Source: Paenibacillus taiwanensis DSM 18679 (GTDB lineage: Bacteria > Bacillota > Bacilli > Paenibacillales > Paenibacillaceae). From it: a stretch of DNA of 64,000 bases. The DNA is taken from the NCBI RefSeq assembly GCF_000425125.1, contig NZ_KE384308.1:372692-436691 (forward strand), written 5' to 3'. The translations under genes were made by a program, and so were the position numbers. Shown in pieces: positions 9,135 through 19,348 of this stretch. A model generated the notes under the pieces. That model was not told where the DNA came from, made no database searches, and worked only from the letters and a program-made list of their open reading frames with translations. Numbering within the stretch: the stretch's first letter is position 1; every line of letters begins with the position of its first letter.

Positions 9135-10247
9135 TCAAGGATGATGTCTTGTTTCGTTCACCTGTGGTAATCGCACTTCAAAAACCGTTCGAATAAGATT
9201 ACTTTGAGCTGTAATGATGCCCTGATGCTGTGCAACAATATTTTTAGCGATAAACAGTCCAAGACCTGTGCTCTCTCCCTGGTGGCTGCGAGCCTTGTCG
9301 CCAATGTAGAACATGTCAAAGAGATAAGGCAATTGTTCAGGGGGAATGAAGTCCCCGTAATTAATGACCTGGACTACAACCTCCCCATCCAACCGCTCTG
9401 CACAAATATCGATAAACTGTCCATCCGCGCCATAACGAATCGCGTTCATGAGCAAATTTTCAAATACTCGCGCCAGTAATTCCCCGTCACCTGCGATGTG
9501 CAAATGTGGCCTCACATCTAATCTGGCGATCAGCTCGGTCTTTTCTAGCATCGGATATAACTCTTCGTGCAGTTGCATCAACAGCTCACTCAAGTCAATC
9601 GGCTGATGCTCAACTATCGACATCCCATAGCTCATTCTCGTAATTTCGAATAGCTCATCAACAAGCTTTTCCAGCCGCTTTGATTTCGTATATGCGATTG
9701 CTGCATAATGCTGAACTTGTGTAGCGGTCAATTGATCGTCATTTAAAATAAAATCCAAATAGCCTAACACCGACGTAAGGGGCGTCCGCAAATCGTGTGC
9801 CAAATTCAACACAAGCTGATCCTTGCTGCTTTCTGCAAACGCACCTTTTTCTACTGCTTGCTGTAGCTTCTCGCTTGCCTGATTCATGTCTCTCGCAATA
9901 TCACCAAACTCATCCCGGGAAACAACACTTATTCTGCTATTAAAGTCTCCATTAGCTAAAGAGTGTATCCCTTTGGAAATTTCCTTGAAATAATCAACAT
10001 AACGCTTCGTAAACATAAAGAAAAATAGAATCGAAAGTGGGATAAAAACAAGTAAAAAAAAGTAGATATCACCTAAGTCCCTCATAAAATATCGAACCGG
10101 GGTTAGTGGATTTTCAAATTTCACTTGCGTTGTATAATACAACTGAAGCAGCTTGTAAAGCACAAAAGTAATTGTAGCGGACAAAAACATGCTCAGACTT
10201 AAATACAATATCATTTTAGTTCTAAAACTGCGCCCTAGCTTAACCAT
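9135..10247 (-). CDS. Sensor histidine kinase with HAMP domain
   Basis: 370 residues. Two transmembrane helices (about 16-36 and 62-84) flank a short outside loop of about 25 residues. A HAMP domain follows, then HisKA with NLAHDLRTPLTSVLGY (phosphorylated His near 154) and an HATPase domain with the N box NLLMNAIRYG and TGLGLFIAKNI. The tiny sensor loop suggests sensing within the membrane or through a partner, as in VanS/BceS-like kinases. The ATG at 10247 overlaps the response-regulator stop by 8 nt, so the two proteins are probably translationally coupled. Partner is the adjacent OmpR-type regulator; the signal is unknown. Confidence 0.88.
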   Translation of the reverse strand: MVKLGRSFRTKMILYLSLSMFLSATITFVLYKLLQLYYTTQVKFENPLTPVRYFMRDLGDIYFFLLVFIPLSILFFFMFTKRYVDYFKEISKGIHSLANGDFNSRISVVSRDEFGDIARDMNQASEKLQQAVEKGAFAESSKDQLVLNLAHDLRTPLTSVLGYLDFILNDDQLTATQVQHYAAIAYTKSKRLEKLVDELFEITRMSYGMSIVEHQPIDLSELLMQLHEELYPMLEKTELIARLDVRPHLHIAGDGELLARVFENLLMNAIRYGADGQFIDICAERLDGEVVVQVINYGDFIPPEQLPYLFDMFYIGDKARSHQGESTGLGLFIAKNIVAQHQGIITAQSNLIRTVFEVRLPQVNETRHHP

Positions 10248-10935
10248 TAAATGTATACCCCACACCCCAGATCGTTTTAATAAATTTATTTTTTTCTGCT
10301 CCCAGTTTTTTTCGCAGCGTTCGTATGTGAACCATTACCGTATTTCCCCCTTCATAATAAGCCTCGCCCCATACCTGCTGAAAAATATGATCCGCACTAA
10401 ATACTTTCTTCGGATAACTCGCCAACAAATACAAAATATCAAACTCTTTAGGTGTCAGTTCGATCGACTTTCCATATAGGGATACAACCCTTTGATCAGG
10501 ACAAATGGATATGCCACCCACCTCCAAAATAAAATGACCGTCCGTTACCGGCTGGTTGAGCTGCATATAACGCCGCAATTGAGCATTCACACGTGCTACT
10601 AATTCCATCGGATTAAAGGGCTTTGTCATGTAGTCATCCGCCCCTTTCACCAGCCCCTCAATCTTGTCCAGATCACTTGTCTTTGCGCTCAAAAAAATGA
10701 TAGGCATTCGATGCCGCTCTCTGATCCGCCTAGTTACTTCATAGCCGTCCCACTTAGGCATCATAATATCCAATATAGCTAGATCGATAACTTGCGTCTG
10801 CACCGCCTGAATGGCTTCCTGACCATCTGCCGCTTGAATACAATGGTAGCCTTCCTTACGCAAATGTAGCGAGATCAATTCAGCAATTTCCACTTCATCG
10901 TCCGCAATTAGTATAGTAATAGGTTTCATGACCAT
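10240..10935 (-). CDS. OmpR/PhoB-family response regulator
   Basis: 231 residues. A receiver domain (acidic pair DDE near 11-13, phospho-acceptor Asp in LAILDIMMPKWDG near 55, Lys of TKPF near 106) is joined to a winged-helix DNA-binding domain (ELTPKEFDILYLLA near 155, HIRTLRKKLG near 205). It is the first gene of a two-gene operon with the histidine kinase. The ATG at 10935 has AGAGG 4 nt upstream; a second ATG two codons later is an equally possible start. The nearby sugar-type transport operon is a natural candidate target but nothing in the sequence proves it. Confidence 0.9.
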   Translation of the reverse strand: MVMKPITILIADDEVEIAELISLHLRKEGYHCIQAADGQEAIQAVQTQVIDLAILDIMMPKWDGYEVTRRIRERHRMPIIFLSAKTSDLDKIEGLVKGADDYMTKPFNPMELVARVNAQLRRYMQLNQPVTDGHFILEVGGISICPDQRVVSLYGKSIELTPKEFDILYLLASYPKKVFSADHIFQQVWGEAYYEGGNTVMVHIRTLRKKLGAEKNKFIKTIWGVGYTFNG

Positions 10936-11001
10936 TCATCCTCTGTATAAATTTAGAAAATAAGATTAATTTAACTAGTCCATAATATAGGTAGTTACCG
11001 T

Positions 11002-14000
11002 TTACGAGTTCCGTGGAATCACAAATGAAAGCGTAGTTCCTACCTCCAGCTCGCTTTGGATCGATAAGCCTTGACCGTAAAGCTGCTTTAATCTTCGGTC
11101 CGTATTGTACAGACCGATTCCTTTCTTGTTAGATCGATCGCTGTCTAACACCTTTGATACAGTCGCTTCATCCATGCCAATACCATCATCTTGGATTGTA
11201 AATGTAACGTGGTTTCCAACGTCCATAATTCGGATGTGTACTGTCCCACCTTTGAAACGGCTTAATATGCCGTGCTTGACCGCATTTTCCACCAAAGGCT
11301 GTATCGTCAGCGGAGGCAGTTGCAGCGCGACGTCACTGTTCACTTCCCAGACAATATGTAATCTTTCGTCAAATCTTTCTTTTTCAATATATAGGTAGGC
11401 TCGGACTAGATTAAGCTCATGTTCAAGCGGGACTAACTGCTCAGAATTCCAAAAGTTAAAGCTGATCCGCAAGTAATCGCTAAATGCTTCGATCAATTTG
11501 TGCATCTTAGTCGTATTTATCTCGCTTAAAGCCATAATCGAGTTTAACGAGTTAAATAAGAAATGAGGTCTTATTTGTGCTTGCAAATAAGCAGCCTCCA
11601 TGCGCAGCCGATCACTTACTGACTGCTTTAGCGTAATTAACGCCTTTACTCGGTATTTTAATTCGAGTGCGTCTACAGGCTTCGTCACGTAGTCGTTGGC
11701 GCCTGACATAAATCCCGAGTATACGTCTTCCGCCTGGCTGCGAGCTGTCAACAAAAGGATTGGCAGATCTGCAACGGAAAAACGAGTTCGTACACAGCGA
11801 GTAAATTCATACCCCGACATATGTGGCATCATCACATCCGCAACAATTAAATCCCATTGCTTCGTATGAAGCAGTGCTAACGCCTCACGCCCTGACAATG
11901 CTTTAGTAATCTCGTAGGGCTCCGACGCCAATATGTTGCAAAGCACCTTTAAATTGACGGCGTCATCATCGATAACTAATATTTGAGCTTTACTTGTGTG
12001 TACACCACACGCGGAATCTGACAACATGTTCTGTAAAGGTGTATGCTTCTCTACATCTACAGCGAGTTCTTCAAACGTCGTTGGTTCGGCTTTGCGGTTA
12101 AGCCATTCTAATTCTGCATCATCAAAATCGACTGCATGGGGTGACAAGGGCATCGTAAATGTAAAAGTAGAGCCTTCACTAGGTACAGACTGCAAATAAA
12201 TGTTACCGTCATGCAGTTCAACCAGTTGCTTGCAAATATTAAGACCAAGCCCTATGCCACCACCAGCATTAATGCCCGCTCCACCTTGCTCATATGGTTT
12301 AAAAGCACGGGCTTGCAGTTCCCTATCCATCCCAATACCAGTATCCGCAACAGAGATATATGCATATCGTTGTTTCGTATACGCAGTAATGGAGATCGTG
12401 CCTGTTTCCGTAAATTTGATCGCATTGTGCAGCAAGTTAAACATAATTTGTACAAATCGTTTTTCATCGGCCCAAATACGAGGAAAATATGGAGAAATAT
12501 CCATTTTAATGTCCAGCGACTTGCCGTCCGTCATAAAATGAAGCATATCAATGACACCTGACACAACAGATGGGATCCGTACATCAACAGGCTGTAATTG
12601 AATCCGCTTCTCTTGAAGTTGGGTTAAATCCAGAAGATCATTAATCATATAGGACATACGCCTGCTAATCGTAATCAGTAGCTCCAGATCATGTACACTT
12701 TTTTGTTGGATCGTATCGCTCTCGTTGGCCACTATAGTTTGGGCAATATTCATTATCCCGTGCAGTGGTGTTCTCAGCTCATGCGATGTGTTTGCCAGAA
12801 ATTCGTCCTTCAGCTTATCCGCACGCTTGAGCTGTTCCGTCATTTGCGCATTTTGCTCCGCATGTCGATAAAACTGCTTAAACCAAAACGCAGAGAAACC
12901 GATAATAGCCGCAAATATATCCCAAGGGTAAAAGGTCATCTCTACCCATCCTAAACTTTCAGCAATACCCCATAAGGCACTAGATGTGATGCTCGCTGCG
13001 GCAAATAACAAATAGACAGCATCTTGGTTCTTTTTGAGCAGCGACCGTACAAAAAGCACTAGCATCAGCACTATGGAAATAAGACACAAACAAGTAAAAA
13101 TGAACTTACTATAAATAACACTTTGGATATGTGCCAGTATCAAATAACAAGCATAGACACCGGCACAACTGTACAACCATCGAAATGAATGACCGAGCCG
13201 ATGTTCGGACAAGAGGCTTTTGGTCAGTTCCAGCATAAACACGGAGGTGCCGATATACGATAATAAAGCCAGTTTTATACCCCACGTATAATTGATAGGC
13301 AGCCAAATCAGCAACAGTTTATCGTCATCTGCGGCAATGGCGAGCGCCGCGCAAGCAAGCAGTAGAAAAAACGGGATTAGTGATTTTTGTTGGCGATTAA
13401 AATAATACATAATTCCTGCGTATAAGCCATGCAACAACAGTACGACAAAAATAATCAATTGAAAGCCAACAGCATATAATCGCTCATTGTCGATGGCTGC
13501 CTGTGAGCCAAATTTAATAGATTCGACAATTCCCCCTTTAACGGGATTATCATAATTAGCCACTCGAACAATCAATTCCAATTCCCGTTGATCCTCTGCT
13601 ATATAAGAGGACGTATACGATTTAGCCACGGGCTTATACTGGTCCTTTTCACTCGATACGATACCAAATGCCCCTATTTTTTGCCCGTTTAATTCGATTT
13701 CCGAGGCACTTTGAATGTTATGCACCCACAAACCGTATGGCTGATTTAATGCTGCTCCTGTCAAGATTCTAAGCCGATAGGTGCCAAAACCCTTCGCTGA
13801 CTGCTCGCTTTCAGGCAAAGCATTATTCCACGTCCCTGGAACATGGAGATATCGATAGGGCTTCTGTTCAGCTGCTTTTCCAGTTGGGGCGTGCTGTAAC
13901 AATTGTCCCGGATAAAATTCCCATTCTCCTTTTAAGGAAATAGCCTTGTTATTCGATAGGTCCCAATTTCTCAAGTCAAGCACACCTTGAACAGCATGCG

Positions 14001-14103
14001 GTTGTTCGGAAACTGTTTGAGCACTTAGCCATAAGAAGCGCAGTCCCGTCAGCGCAAGCAGAAATAATGCTGCCCAAATGAGCAACTTACGATTTAATCT
14101 CAT
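11002..14103 (-). CDS. 7TMR-DISM hybrid histidine kinase with two kinase modules
   Basis: 1033 residues. An N-terminal membrane helix and an extracellular 7TMR-DISM-type sugar-binding-like domain (about 35-200) are followed by seven transmembrane helices (about 205-410). A HisKA domain comes next (NTSHELRTPLHGI, His near 440), then an HATPase domain, a receiver domain (LIVADVMMPHMSGYEF, Asp near 755), and finally a LytS-type kinase (QIRPHFLFNSLN, near 846) with its own HATPase. The protein thus carries two different transmitter types around one receiver. The ATG at 14103 is used; the codon before it is TTG. Single-gene unit upstream of the OmpR-type pair. Likely senses an extracellular ligand; no output DNA-binding domain. 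Confidence 0.88.
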   Translation of the reverse strand: MRLNRKLLIWAALFLLALTGLRFLWLSAQTVSEQPHAVQGVLDLRNWDLSNNKAISLKGEWEFYPGQLLQHAPTGKAAEQKPYRYLHVPGTWNNALPESEQSAKGFGTYRLRILTGAALNQPYGLWVHNIQSASEIELNGQKIGAFGIVSSEKDQYKPVAKSYTSSYIAEDQRELELIVRVANYDNPVKGGIVESIKFGSQAAIDNERLYAVGFQLIIFVVLLLHGLYAGIMYYFNRQQKSLIPFFLLLACAALAIAADDDKLLLIWLPINYTWGIKLALLSYIGTSVFMLELTKSLLSEHRLGHSFRWLYSCAGVYACYLILAHIQSVIYSKFIFTCLCLISIVLMLVLFVRSLLKKNQDAVYLLFAAASITSSALWGIAESLGWVEMTFYPWDIFAAIIGFSAFWFKQFYRHAEQNAQMTEQLKRADKLKDEFLANTSHELRTPLHGIMNIAQTIVANESDTIQQKSVHDLELLITISRRMSYMINDLLDLTQLQEKRIQLQPVDVRIPSVVSGVIDMLHFMTDGKSLDIKMDISPYFPRIWADEKRFVQIMFNLLHNAIKFTETGTISITAYTKQRYAYISVADTGIGMDRELQARAFKPYEQGGAGINAGGGIGLGLNICKQLVELHDGNIYLQSVPSEGSTFTFTMPLSPHAVDFDDAELEWLNRKAEPTTFEELAVDVEKHTPLQNMLSDSACGVHTSKAQILVIDDDAVNLKVLCNILASEPYEITKALSGREALALLHTKQWDLIVADVMMPHMSGYEFTRCVRTRFSVADLPILLLTARSQAEDVYSGFMSGANDYVTKPVDALELKYRVKALITLKQSVSDRLRMEAAYLQAQIRPHFLFNSLNSIMALSEINTTKMHKLIEAFSDYLRISFNFWNSEQLVPLEHELNLVRAYLYIEKERFDERLHIVWEVNSDVALQLPPLTIQPLVENAVKHGILSRFKGGTVHIRIMDVGNHVTFTIQDDGIGMDEATVSKVLDSDRSNKKGIGLYNTDRRLKQLYGQGLSIQSELEVGTTLSFVIPRNS

Positions 14104-14295
14104 CAATTTAGATTCACTTTCCCCACCATTATGTATAAGGTATAGTTGGAGCTTTGATATGCATTAGTTGACAAGCTATCGTTCTATTAAAATTAAGCCC
14201 ATAATAGCATAATCGCACGAAATTCAAAACCAAGTTTAACGAAGGATAGAACATAAAAAGCCCTGACATTTTTTATTTCTGCGCTCAACTATTCA

Positions 14296-14320
14296 TTAAT
14301 AGGTTTTATATTGCCGATAT
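14296..14320 (+). promoter_or_regulatory. Sigma-D-like promoter of the chemoreceptor gene
   Basis: GCCGATAT at 14313-14320 matches the flagellar/chemotaxis sigma-D -10 consensus exactly, 44 nt before the chemoreceptor ATG. The -35 is only approximate (TTAA at 14296, spacer 13). Confidence 0.6.
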
Positions 14321-14364
14321 ATGAGAAATAAACAACTTTTGTCGATACGAGGGGTGGATTTTCC

Positions 14365-16110
14365 ATGAAACTGCAATTCAAGACAATAAGATCCAAATTA
14401 ATTGTATTATGCTTATTTCTGTTAATTGTTCCAACGGTTTTAATCGGGATTACAACCTACCAAACTTCCAAAAACAAGCTGGATGAAGCAGGAAAAAATC
14501 AGCTGCAACAAAGCGTCAGAGCTGTCATCGGTATGATCAACTTGATGAATGCTGAAGTAGTTGATGGAAAACTGACTTTGGAGCAAGCTCAAGAGAAAGT
14601 TCGCAGAGAGTTGTTAGGTGCTAAAAATGCCAACAATAAACGTCCGATCAAGCTGGAGTACACCGTTGGAAAAACGGGATACCCGTGGGCTGTAAATAAA
14701 AATGCAATCTCGGTACTAAATCCGAGTAACGAAGGACAGGACCTAAAGCAATTTAAATCTCAGGACGGTATTCTACTAGGACAAGCTATCATTAAAACGG
14801 GTACAGAAGAAGGAGGATTCCTTTCTTATCAATATAAACTTCCGGGTGATACCGATAAAGTTGAAACCAAAATTTCTTATGTGCAGCTAGAACCTAACTG
14901 GGGCTGGATTGTTGGCTCCGGTGCTTACGTGTCAGAATTTAATAGCGGTGCACAAGCCGTATTAGAACTAGTGATGTGGATTGGTTCTATTGCCGTTATC
15001 GTTGGTGTTCTGGTCGTAGCCTATTTCTCATCCCGTATAGCTAAACCGATTCAGTTAGTCGCGAGTCAATTAAATGTAGTGGCGACGGGCGATTTTACGG
15101 TTAAAGAGATACAAAACAAATCTGTTGATGAGGTTGGCAGGTTATCACGTGACTTTAACAATATGGTGAAGCAAATGCGCTTCTTTATTGGCGAAGTCGA
15201 TTCGTCTACACAGCAGGTTGCGTCCTACTCCAAAGACTTGACAGTAAGTGCAGAGCAGACGTCAAAGGCTACCGAGCAAATTACAATGTCTATTCAAGAG
15301 TCTGCTGATGCTGCGGAGGAGCAGCAACAGGCGTTGGAACAAACAACAACAGCACTAGATGAAATTGCGATTGGCATCCAACGTATTGCAGAAAGTTCTT
15401 CGACGATCGCGGAATCCTCCGTGGAAACTCGAGATATTGCAAGTCTTGGTGGTGTCGCGATTCAGGACAGCATCAGACAGATGAAATCGATCAGCACGTC
15501 CGTTAACGATTCAAATGAAGTCATTCATCGTCTCGAACAGCGTGCTGCGCAAATTGATCAAGTGCTTGCGCTCATTCGGAACATCTCCAGCCAGACAAAC
15601 CTGCTCGCTTTAAATGCAGGTATTGAAGCCGCACGCGCAGGTGAACATGGACGAGGGTTCGCCGTAGTTGCTGGGGAAGTTCGCAAGTTAGCGGATCAAT
15701 CTAACCGTTCAACAGATGAGATTTCCAAGCTCATTGAAGAAATGCAAGCAGATATGCAGCTATCTGTGCAAACGATGAATAAGGTCAAGCAAGAAGTAGT
15801 CTCTGGCATAGAGATTACGAATGAAACAGATCGCAGATTCCAGGATATTTCTGTTTCTACTATTCGTATATCCGAGCAAATTGAGGAATTAGCAAGTATA
15901 ACCGAACAAATATCTGCTAGCGTAGAGGAAATTTCGGCAAGTGGTGAGAACGTGACCCATCTAGCTAAGCTGGCTGCCAGCAATACACAAGATATTGCCT
16001 CCTCGGCTGAAGAACAGCTTGCCTCTATGGAAGAAGTATCGGGGCTGGCAACGAATTTATCTCATATGTCAGCAGAGTTGCAGCATTTAATCCAGCGATT
16101 TAAGTACTAA
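14365..16110 (+). CDS. Methyl-accepting chemotaxis protein with Cache sensor
   Basis: 581 residues. Transmembrane helix 1 (about 12-31) is followed by an extracellular single-Cache (sCache_2-type) domain with [10 protein letters not shown] near 99. Transmembrane helix 2 (about 197-221), a HAMP domain and a long MA signalling coiled coil come after, with the conserved tip [20 protein letters not shown] near 404-423. It would report small ligands to CheA/CheW and the flagellar motor. The start has GAGGGGTGG upstream. A sigma-D-type -10 box upstream fits co-regulation with motility genes. The ligand is unknown. Confidence 0.93.
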   Translation: MKLQFKTIRSKLIVLCLFLLIVPTVLIGITTYQTSKNKLDEAGKNQLQQSVRAVIGMINLMNAEVVDGKLTLEQAQEKVRRELLGAKNANNKRPIKLEYTVGKTGYPWAVNKNAISVLNPSNEGQDLKQFKSQDGILLGQAIIKTGTEEGGFLSYQYKLPGDTDKVETKISYVQLEPNWGWIVGSGAYVSEFNSGAQAVLELVMWIGSIAVIVGVLVVAYFSSRIAKPIQLVASQLNVVATGDFTVKEIQNKSVDEVGRLSRDFNNMVKQMRFFIGEVDSSTQQVASYSKDLTVSAEQTSKATEQITMSIQESADAAEEQQQALEQTTTALDEIAIGIQRIAESSSTIAESSVETRDIASLGGVAIQDSIRQMKSISTSVNDSNEVIHRLEQRAAQIDQVLALIRNISSQTNLLALNAGIEAARAGEHGRGFAVVAGEVRKLADQSNRSTDEISKLIEEMQADMQLSVQTMNKVKQEVVSGIEITNETDRRFQDISVSTIRISEQIEELASITEQISASVEEISASGENVTHLAKLAASNTQDIASSAEEQLASMEEVSGLATNLSHMSAELQHLIQRFKY

Positions 16111-16146
16111 TTGATCATATCGTTAAAGTACGCTTCATTGATTTAA

Positions 16147-16190
16147 CAAAGGTGGTTCAGGATAATTCCTGCCACCTTTTTTTTATTTTG
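16147..16190 (+). terminator. Intrinsic terminator after the chemoreceptor
   Basis: The arms AAAGGTGG and CCACCTTT, with CAGG/CCTG inside, form a strong stem followed by eight T residues. Confidence 0.92.
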
Positions 16191-16367
16191 CTAACCTTGT
16201 GTTTGCACCACACAGCTATATGTCTTTACTCGCATAGTAATGGAGCAATCTGCACACACTGATATACAATGTTATTTCTAATTCATCCATAAAATGGTCT
16301 CCCTTCACATCATGATTCCTGTTTAAATGAATAGCTGAATACAACAAGACTTTAAAGGTGACAATGC

Positions 16368-17468
16368 ATGAAAAAATCCGAGATTACACATAGGCAATTC
16401 ATTTTGCTCATACACGGCATACAGGTAGGGACAGGTGTGCTTTCCCTTCCTAGAATGCTCGCTGAGGTAGCTGGGACAGATGGGTGGATTTCCATTCTTT
16501 TGGGATGGATCATCAATTTAGTGTTAGGTATCATCATAGTGTGGGTGATGTCACAATATCCACAATATACGTTTTCGCAATTAATAACACGTTTATTCGG
16601 CAAATTCATCGCGACGTTTGTTATCATTGTACTGTTCTGCCATTTTGCACTCTTTTCCTGGAGTGTCTTTGCCGATGCGATGTTGTACATCAAAGCATGG
16701 TTTCTTCCGATGACACAAACCCCAATTATTATGTGCCTGTTTATTACTCCCGCTCTACTAACTGCTAAAAAGAACATACTTGTTGTCGCACGGTATAGTG
16801 AATTTGTGTTTTATTTTACGTTGTGGATGCCACTAGTTATGCTCTTTCCGCTGTTAGAGGCACAGTTCGTCCATCTTCTCCCCGTGTTAAAAGAGGGGTG
16901 GGTTCCTGTTATAAAAGCGGTAGACAATACGACCGTGGCTTTTATCGGCAATGAAATTATTTTTTTGATTTATCCTTTTCTGAAGTCTAAAGAAACGGCC
17001 ATACGTGGTGTTATCGCTAGTAATACATTAACGATGTTATTATACTTGTTTGTAACCGTTATCAGTTATGCCTATTTTAGTCCTGATGAAGTCACCCAAT
17101 ATAGCCAGCCTGTACTCAATTTATTAAAAGTTGTTGAATTCCGGTTTTTAGAAAGAATTGATGTTATTTACTTGGCGTTGTATTTGTTTGTTGTATCCAC
17201 ATCATGGGTAAATTATATCTACTCCACAGGAGTATGCGCTTCGCAGCTTGTGAAAAGCAGCAATCATTCGCCATTTGTACTCGTTTTTGGCGTCCTTATT
17301 GTTGTGTTGTCTGCCTGGATAGAGCCCTCTTGGCAGCAGTCTAGGCAATGGATGAATTGGTGCAAGTACTCGGGGATAATCGTAGCTTATCTGCTTCCTG
17401 TAATATTGATGGTATACATAAAAGCAATCCAGCTTTTTCCTAATAAAACGAACCCCTCCGAAGCGTAA
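16368..17468 (+). CDS. GerAB-family spore germination permease (orphan)
   Basis: 366 residues with ten predicted hydrophobic helices and the family's N-terminal pattern (HRQFILLIHGIQVGTGVLSLP, residues 8 onward; the GTGVLSLP loop is typical). GerAB proteins are amino-acid/polyamine-type transporters in the spore inner membrane that act with GerAA and GerAC as nutrient receptors. Neither partner gene is next to this one, so it either joins subunits encoded elsewhere or acts alone. AAAGGTG precedes the ATG. Family firm, ligand unknown. Confidence 0.88.
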   Translation: MKKSEITHRQFILLIHGIQVGTGVLSLPRMLAEVAGTDGWISILLGWIINLVLGIIIVWVMSQYPQYTFSQLITRLFGKFIATFVIIVLFCHFALFSWSVFADAMLYIKAWFLPMTQTPIIMCLFITPALLTAKKNILVVARYSEFVFYFTLWMPLVMLFPLLEAQFVHLLPVLKEGWVPVIKAVDNTTVAFIGNEIIFLIYPFLKSKETAIRGVIASNTLTMLLYLFVTVISYAYFSPDEVTQYSQPVLNLLKVVEFRFLERIDVIYLALYLFVVSTSWVNYIYSTGVCASQLVKSSNHSPFVLVFGVLIVVLSAWIEPSWQQSRQWMNWCKYSGIIVAYLLPVILMVYIKAIQLFPNKTNPSEA

Positions 17469-17521
17469 CAAGAATTTCGTTCGTCAGCTTTGCGCAAAAA
17501 CAAAACACTAACACTCTCAAA

Positions 17522-17549
17522 GCCCGGAAGACATAATATTATTCCGGGC
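17522..17549. terminator. Hairpin between convergent genes
   Basis: An 8-bp perfect stem (GCCCGGAA / TTCCGGGC, 12-nt loop) lies between the germination permease and adaA. There is no strong T run on either side, so it may be a weak bidirectional terminator. Confidence 0.5.
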
Positions 17550-17573
17550 ACTGCGACTGACGGGATTTATCCG

Positions 17574-18194
17574 CTACTTTTCATTTTGTTTGCGATACTC
17601 CGTAGGGGTATGTCCTGTTTTCTTTTTGAACAGCGTTATAAAATAAGGGATATTAGGAATACCGGCCAGTCTGGCAACTTCGGATACAGACCTGTCCGTA
17701 TGCTGCAAATACGCAGCAGCTTTAGTGATTCTTATGTGCTGTGCATATTCGATCGGAGACAGCCCCTTGATTCGTTTAAATGTTCTTTGCAGATGATAAG
17801 GACTGCCATGACACATGTCTGCCAATACGGCAAGTGTTAATGTGTCACTGTAGTGAGTCTCGATATATTGTGTAATCTGTTCCACCCACTCTTCGTCGGG
17901 TAACCGCTGCCCCGTTGGTTTGCACCGCTTGCATGGCCGGAAGCCGGAGGCTGCTGCTTGCTCAGCATTTTGAAAAATGCAAACATTTTCTTTTCGGGGA
18001 GGTCTTGATTTACACGCAGGCCTGCAAAAAATACCCGTGGTCGTCACCGCATAAATAAATTTCCCGTCATATGTGCCATCGTTCGTAATGATCGCTTGCC
18101 ACTGCTCTTCAGCTAGTTGGGGTAAGCTCATACCCTCCGTTTCTGTATATGTGCGTCCTTTATTTATATGTGACTGCTCTTTTATATTTTTCAT
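17574..18194 (-). CDS. adaA: AdaA-type methylphosphotriester sensor/activator
   Basis: 206 residues. The N-terminal Ada zinc domain shows the four cysteines in GIFCRPACKSRPP and FRPCKRCKP (about residues 56-60 and 90-93); the first of these is the methyl acceptor in Ada proteins. Two AraC-type helix-turn-helix units follow (LAVLADMCHGSPYHLQRTFK and VSEVARLAGIPNIPYFITLFK). Methylated by DNA phosphotriesters, the protein activates alkylation-repair genes. Length matches B. subtilis AdaA (~211). The start is the second of two adjacent ATGs, 7 nt after GGAGG; an upstream extension has no support. The usual partner adaB (O6-methylguanine methyltransferase) is not adjacent. Confidence 0.9.
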   Translation of the reverse strand: MKNIKEQSHINKGRTYTETEGMSLPQLAEEQWQAIITNDGTYDGKFIYAVTTTGIFCRPACKSRPPRKENVCIFQNAEQAAASGFRPCKRCKPTGQRLPDEEWVEQITQYIETHYSDTLTLAVLADMCHGSPYHLQRTFKRIKGLSPIEYAQHIRITKAAAYLQHTDRSVSEVARLAGIPNIPYFITLFKKKTGHTPTEYRKQNEK

Positions 18195-18390
18195 CATAAC
18201 ACCTCCAAACACAGTATACCCCCAAACATCACGTCTTGACTGCATGATGGAATGTAAAAGCAAGATAGTAAAATGTGATTCGCTATTTTTTGAAGGACAG
18301 AGAAAGTCTTGCTTTCGTCTTATTGTACAGGTATAAATGCGCAAACAACCGATTCACCGATTCTTATTCATGTAGGAGGTTATACAATCC

Positions 18391-19329
18391 ATGATTAAAG
18401 CAGTAAAATCGTTGGCAGCGCTCACGATGATATGGTCATTGTTTGCGTTTGGGACAATGGCACAGGCCGCCCCGTGTAACACATCTAACTCTAACACAAA
18501 CACGTCTCCAGCGAGTATCAAAGCAACACAGAGTGGGTTTCATGGGAAAATAAGTCTAGGAACGTACGGTCTTTATGTTAACCTGATGGGAGAATCACGC
18601 GTGGATGTGCCAACCGTTGTCTTTGACAGTGGTAATGGGGATGACTCTTCTATTTGGAGTCAAGTTGCACCCCAAATTTCTAGCTACACACAGACGTTTA
18701 CTTATGATCGCGTAGGGCTGGGACAATCCGATCTAGCAGCTGGGCTAGATCGCAGCGCTAAAGGTTCTGCGGAACGCCTACACTCTTTATTACATAAGGC
18801 ACAAGTAAAAGGTCCTTATCTGCTAGTCTCCCATTCCATAGCTGGGCTGTACGCTAGACAATTCCAAGCCTTATATCCCGATGAGGTAGCAGGTATCGTA
18901 TTTGTAGATTCAAGCTATGAACACATGGAATCTTCCCTCTTCCCTGACCCTGATTTTACAGATGCAGAGCGTCGCAGCATCATGGAGGCCGATTTGTCTA
19001 ATGGCACAGGGATTCCGATCGAAGGAAACTATAATGATCTGTTAACTTCGTACCAACAAATAGCGACAGCGCGTACACAGGACTCCCTGCGGAATGTGCC
19101 TATTTCAGTGCTTACCGGAGGTAATCATGGATACCCATCTCATTTCGGTAGTATGGAACAACGTTGGGCCAGCCTGCAGCAGCAGTTGGCAAGCCTTTCT
19201 AACTTCACCACACACCATCTCGATCCTGATCATGGGCACTACCTTCATACACAAAATCCTCAACTGGTCATTCAGCATATTGTAGATTTAATTCAATTGA
19301 CAACTTCCACCGTAAAACAATCTCATTAA
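18391..19329 (+). CDS. Secreted alpha/beta hydrolase
   Basis: 312 residues with a cleavable signal peptide (hydrophobic core about 8-26, AQAAP cleavage site). The catalytic core shows VFDSGNGDDSSIW (oxyanion region, near 75), the TYDRVGLGQSD strand, the nucleophile elbow SHSIAG (about 149) and a C-terminal DPDHGHYLH that supplies the histidine. The elbow has Ser instead of Gly in the first position of GxSxG, which is unusual but tolerated in some esterases. Good Shine-Dalgarno (AGGAGGT). Substrate not predictable; esterase or haloperoxidase-like activity is possible. Confidence 0.82.
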   Translation: MIKAVKSLAALTMIWSLFAFGTMAQAAPCNTSNSNTNTSPASIKATQSGFHGKISLGTYGLYVNLMGESRVDVPTVVFDSGNGDDSSIWSQVAPQISSYTQTFTYDRVGLGQSDLAAGLDRSAKGSAERLHSLLHKAQVKGPYLLVSHSIAGLYARQFQALYPDEVAGIVFVDSSYEHMESSLFPDPDFTDAERRSIMEADLSNGTGIPIEGNYNDLLTSYQQIATARTQDSLRNVPISVLTGGNHGYPSHFGSMEQRWASLQQQLASLSNFTTHHLDPDHGHYLHTQNPQLVIQHIVDLIQLTTSTVKQSH

Positions 19330-19348
19330 CACCAGATTTATAGCCACA

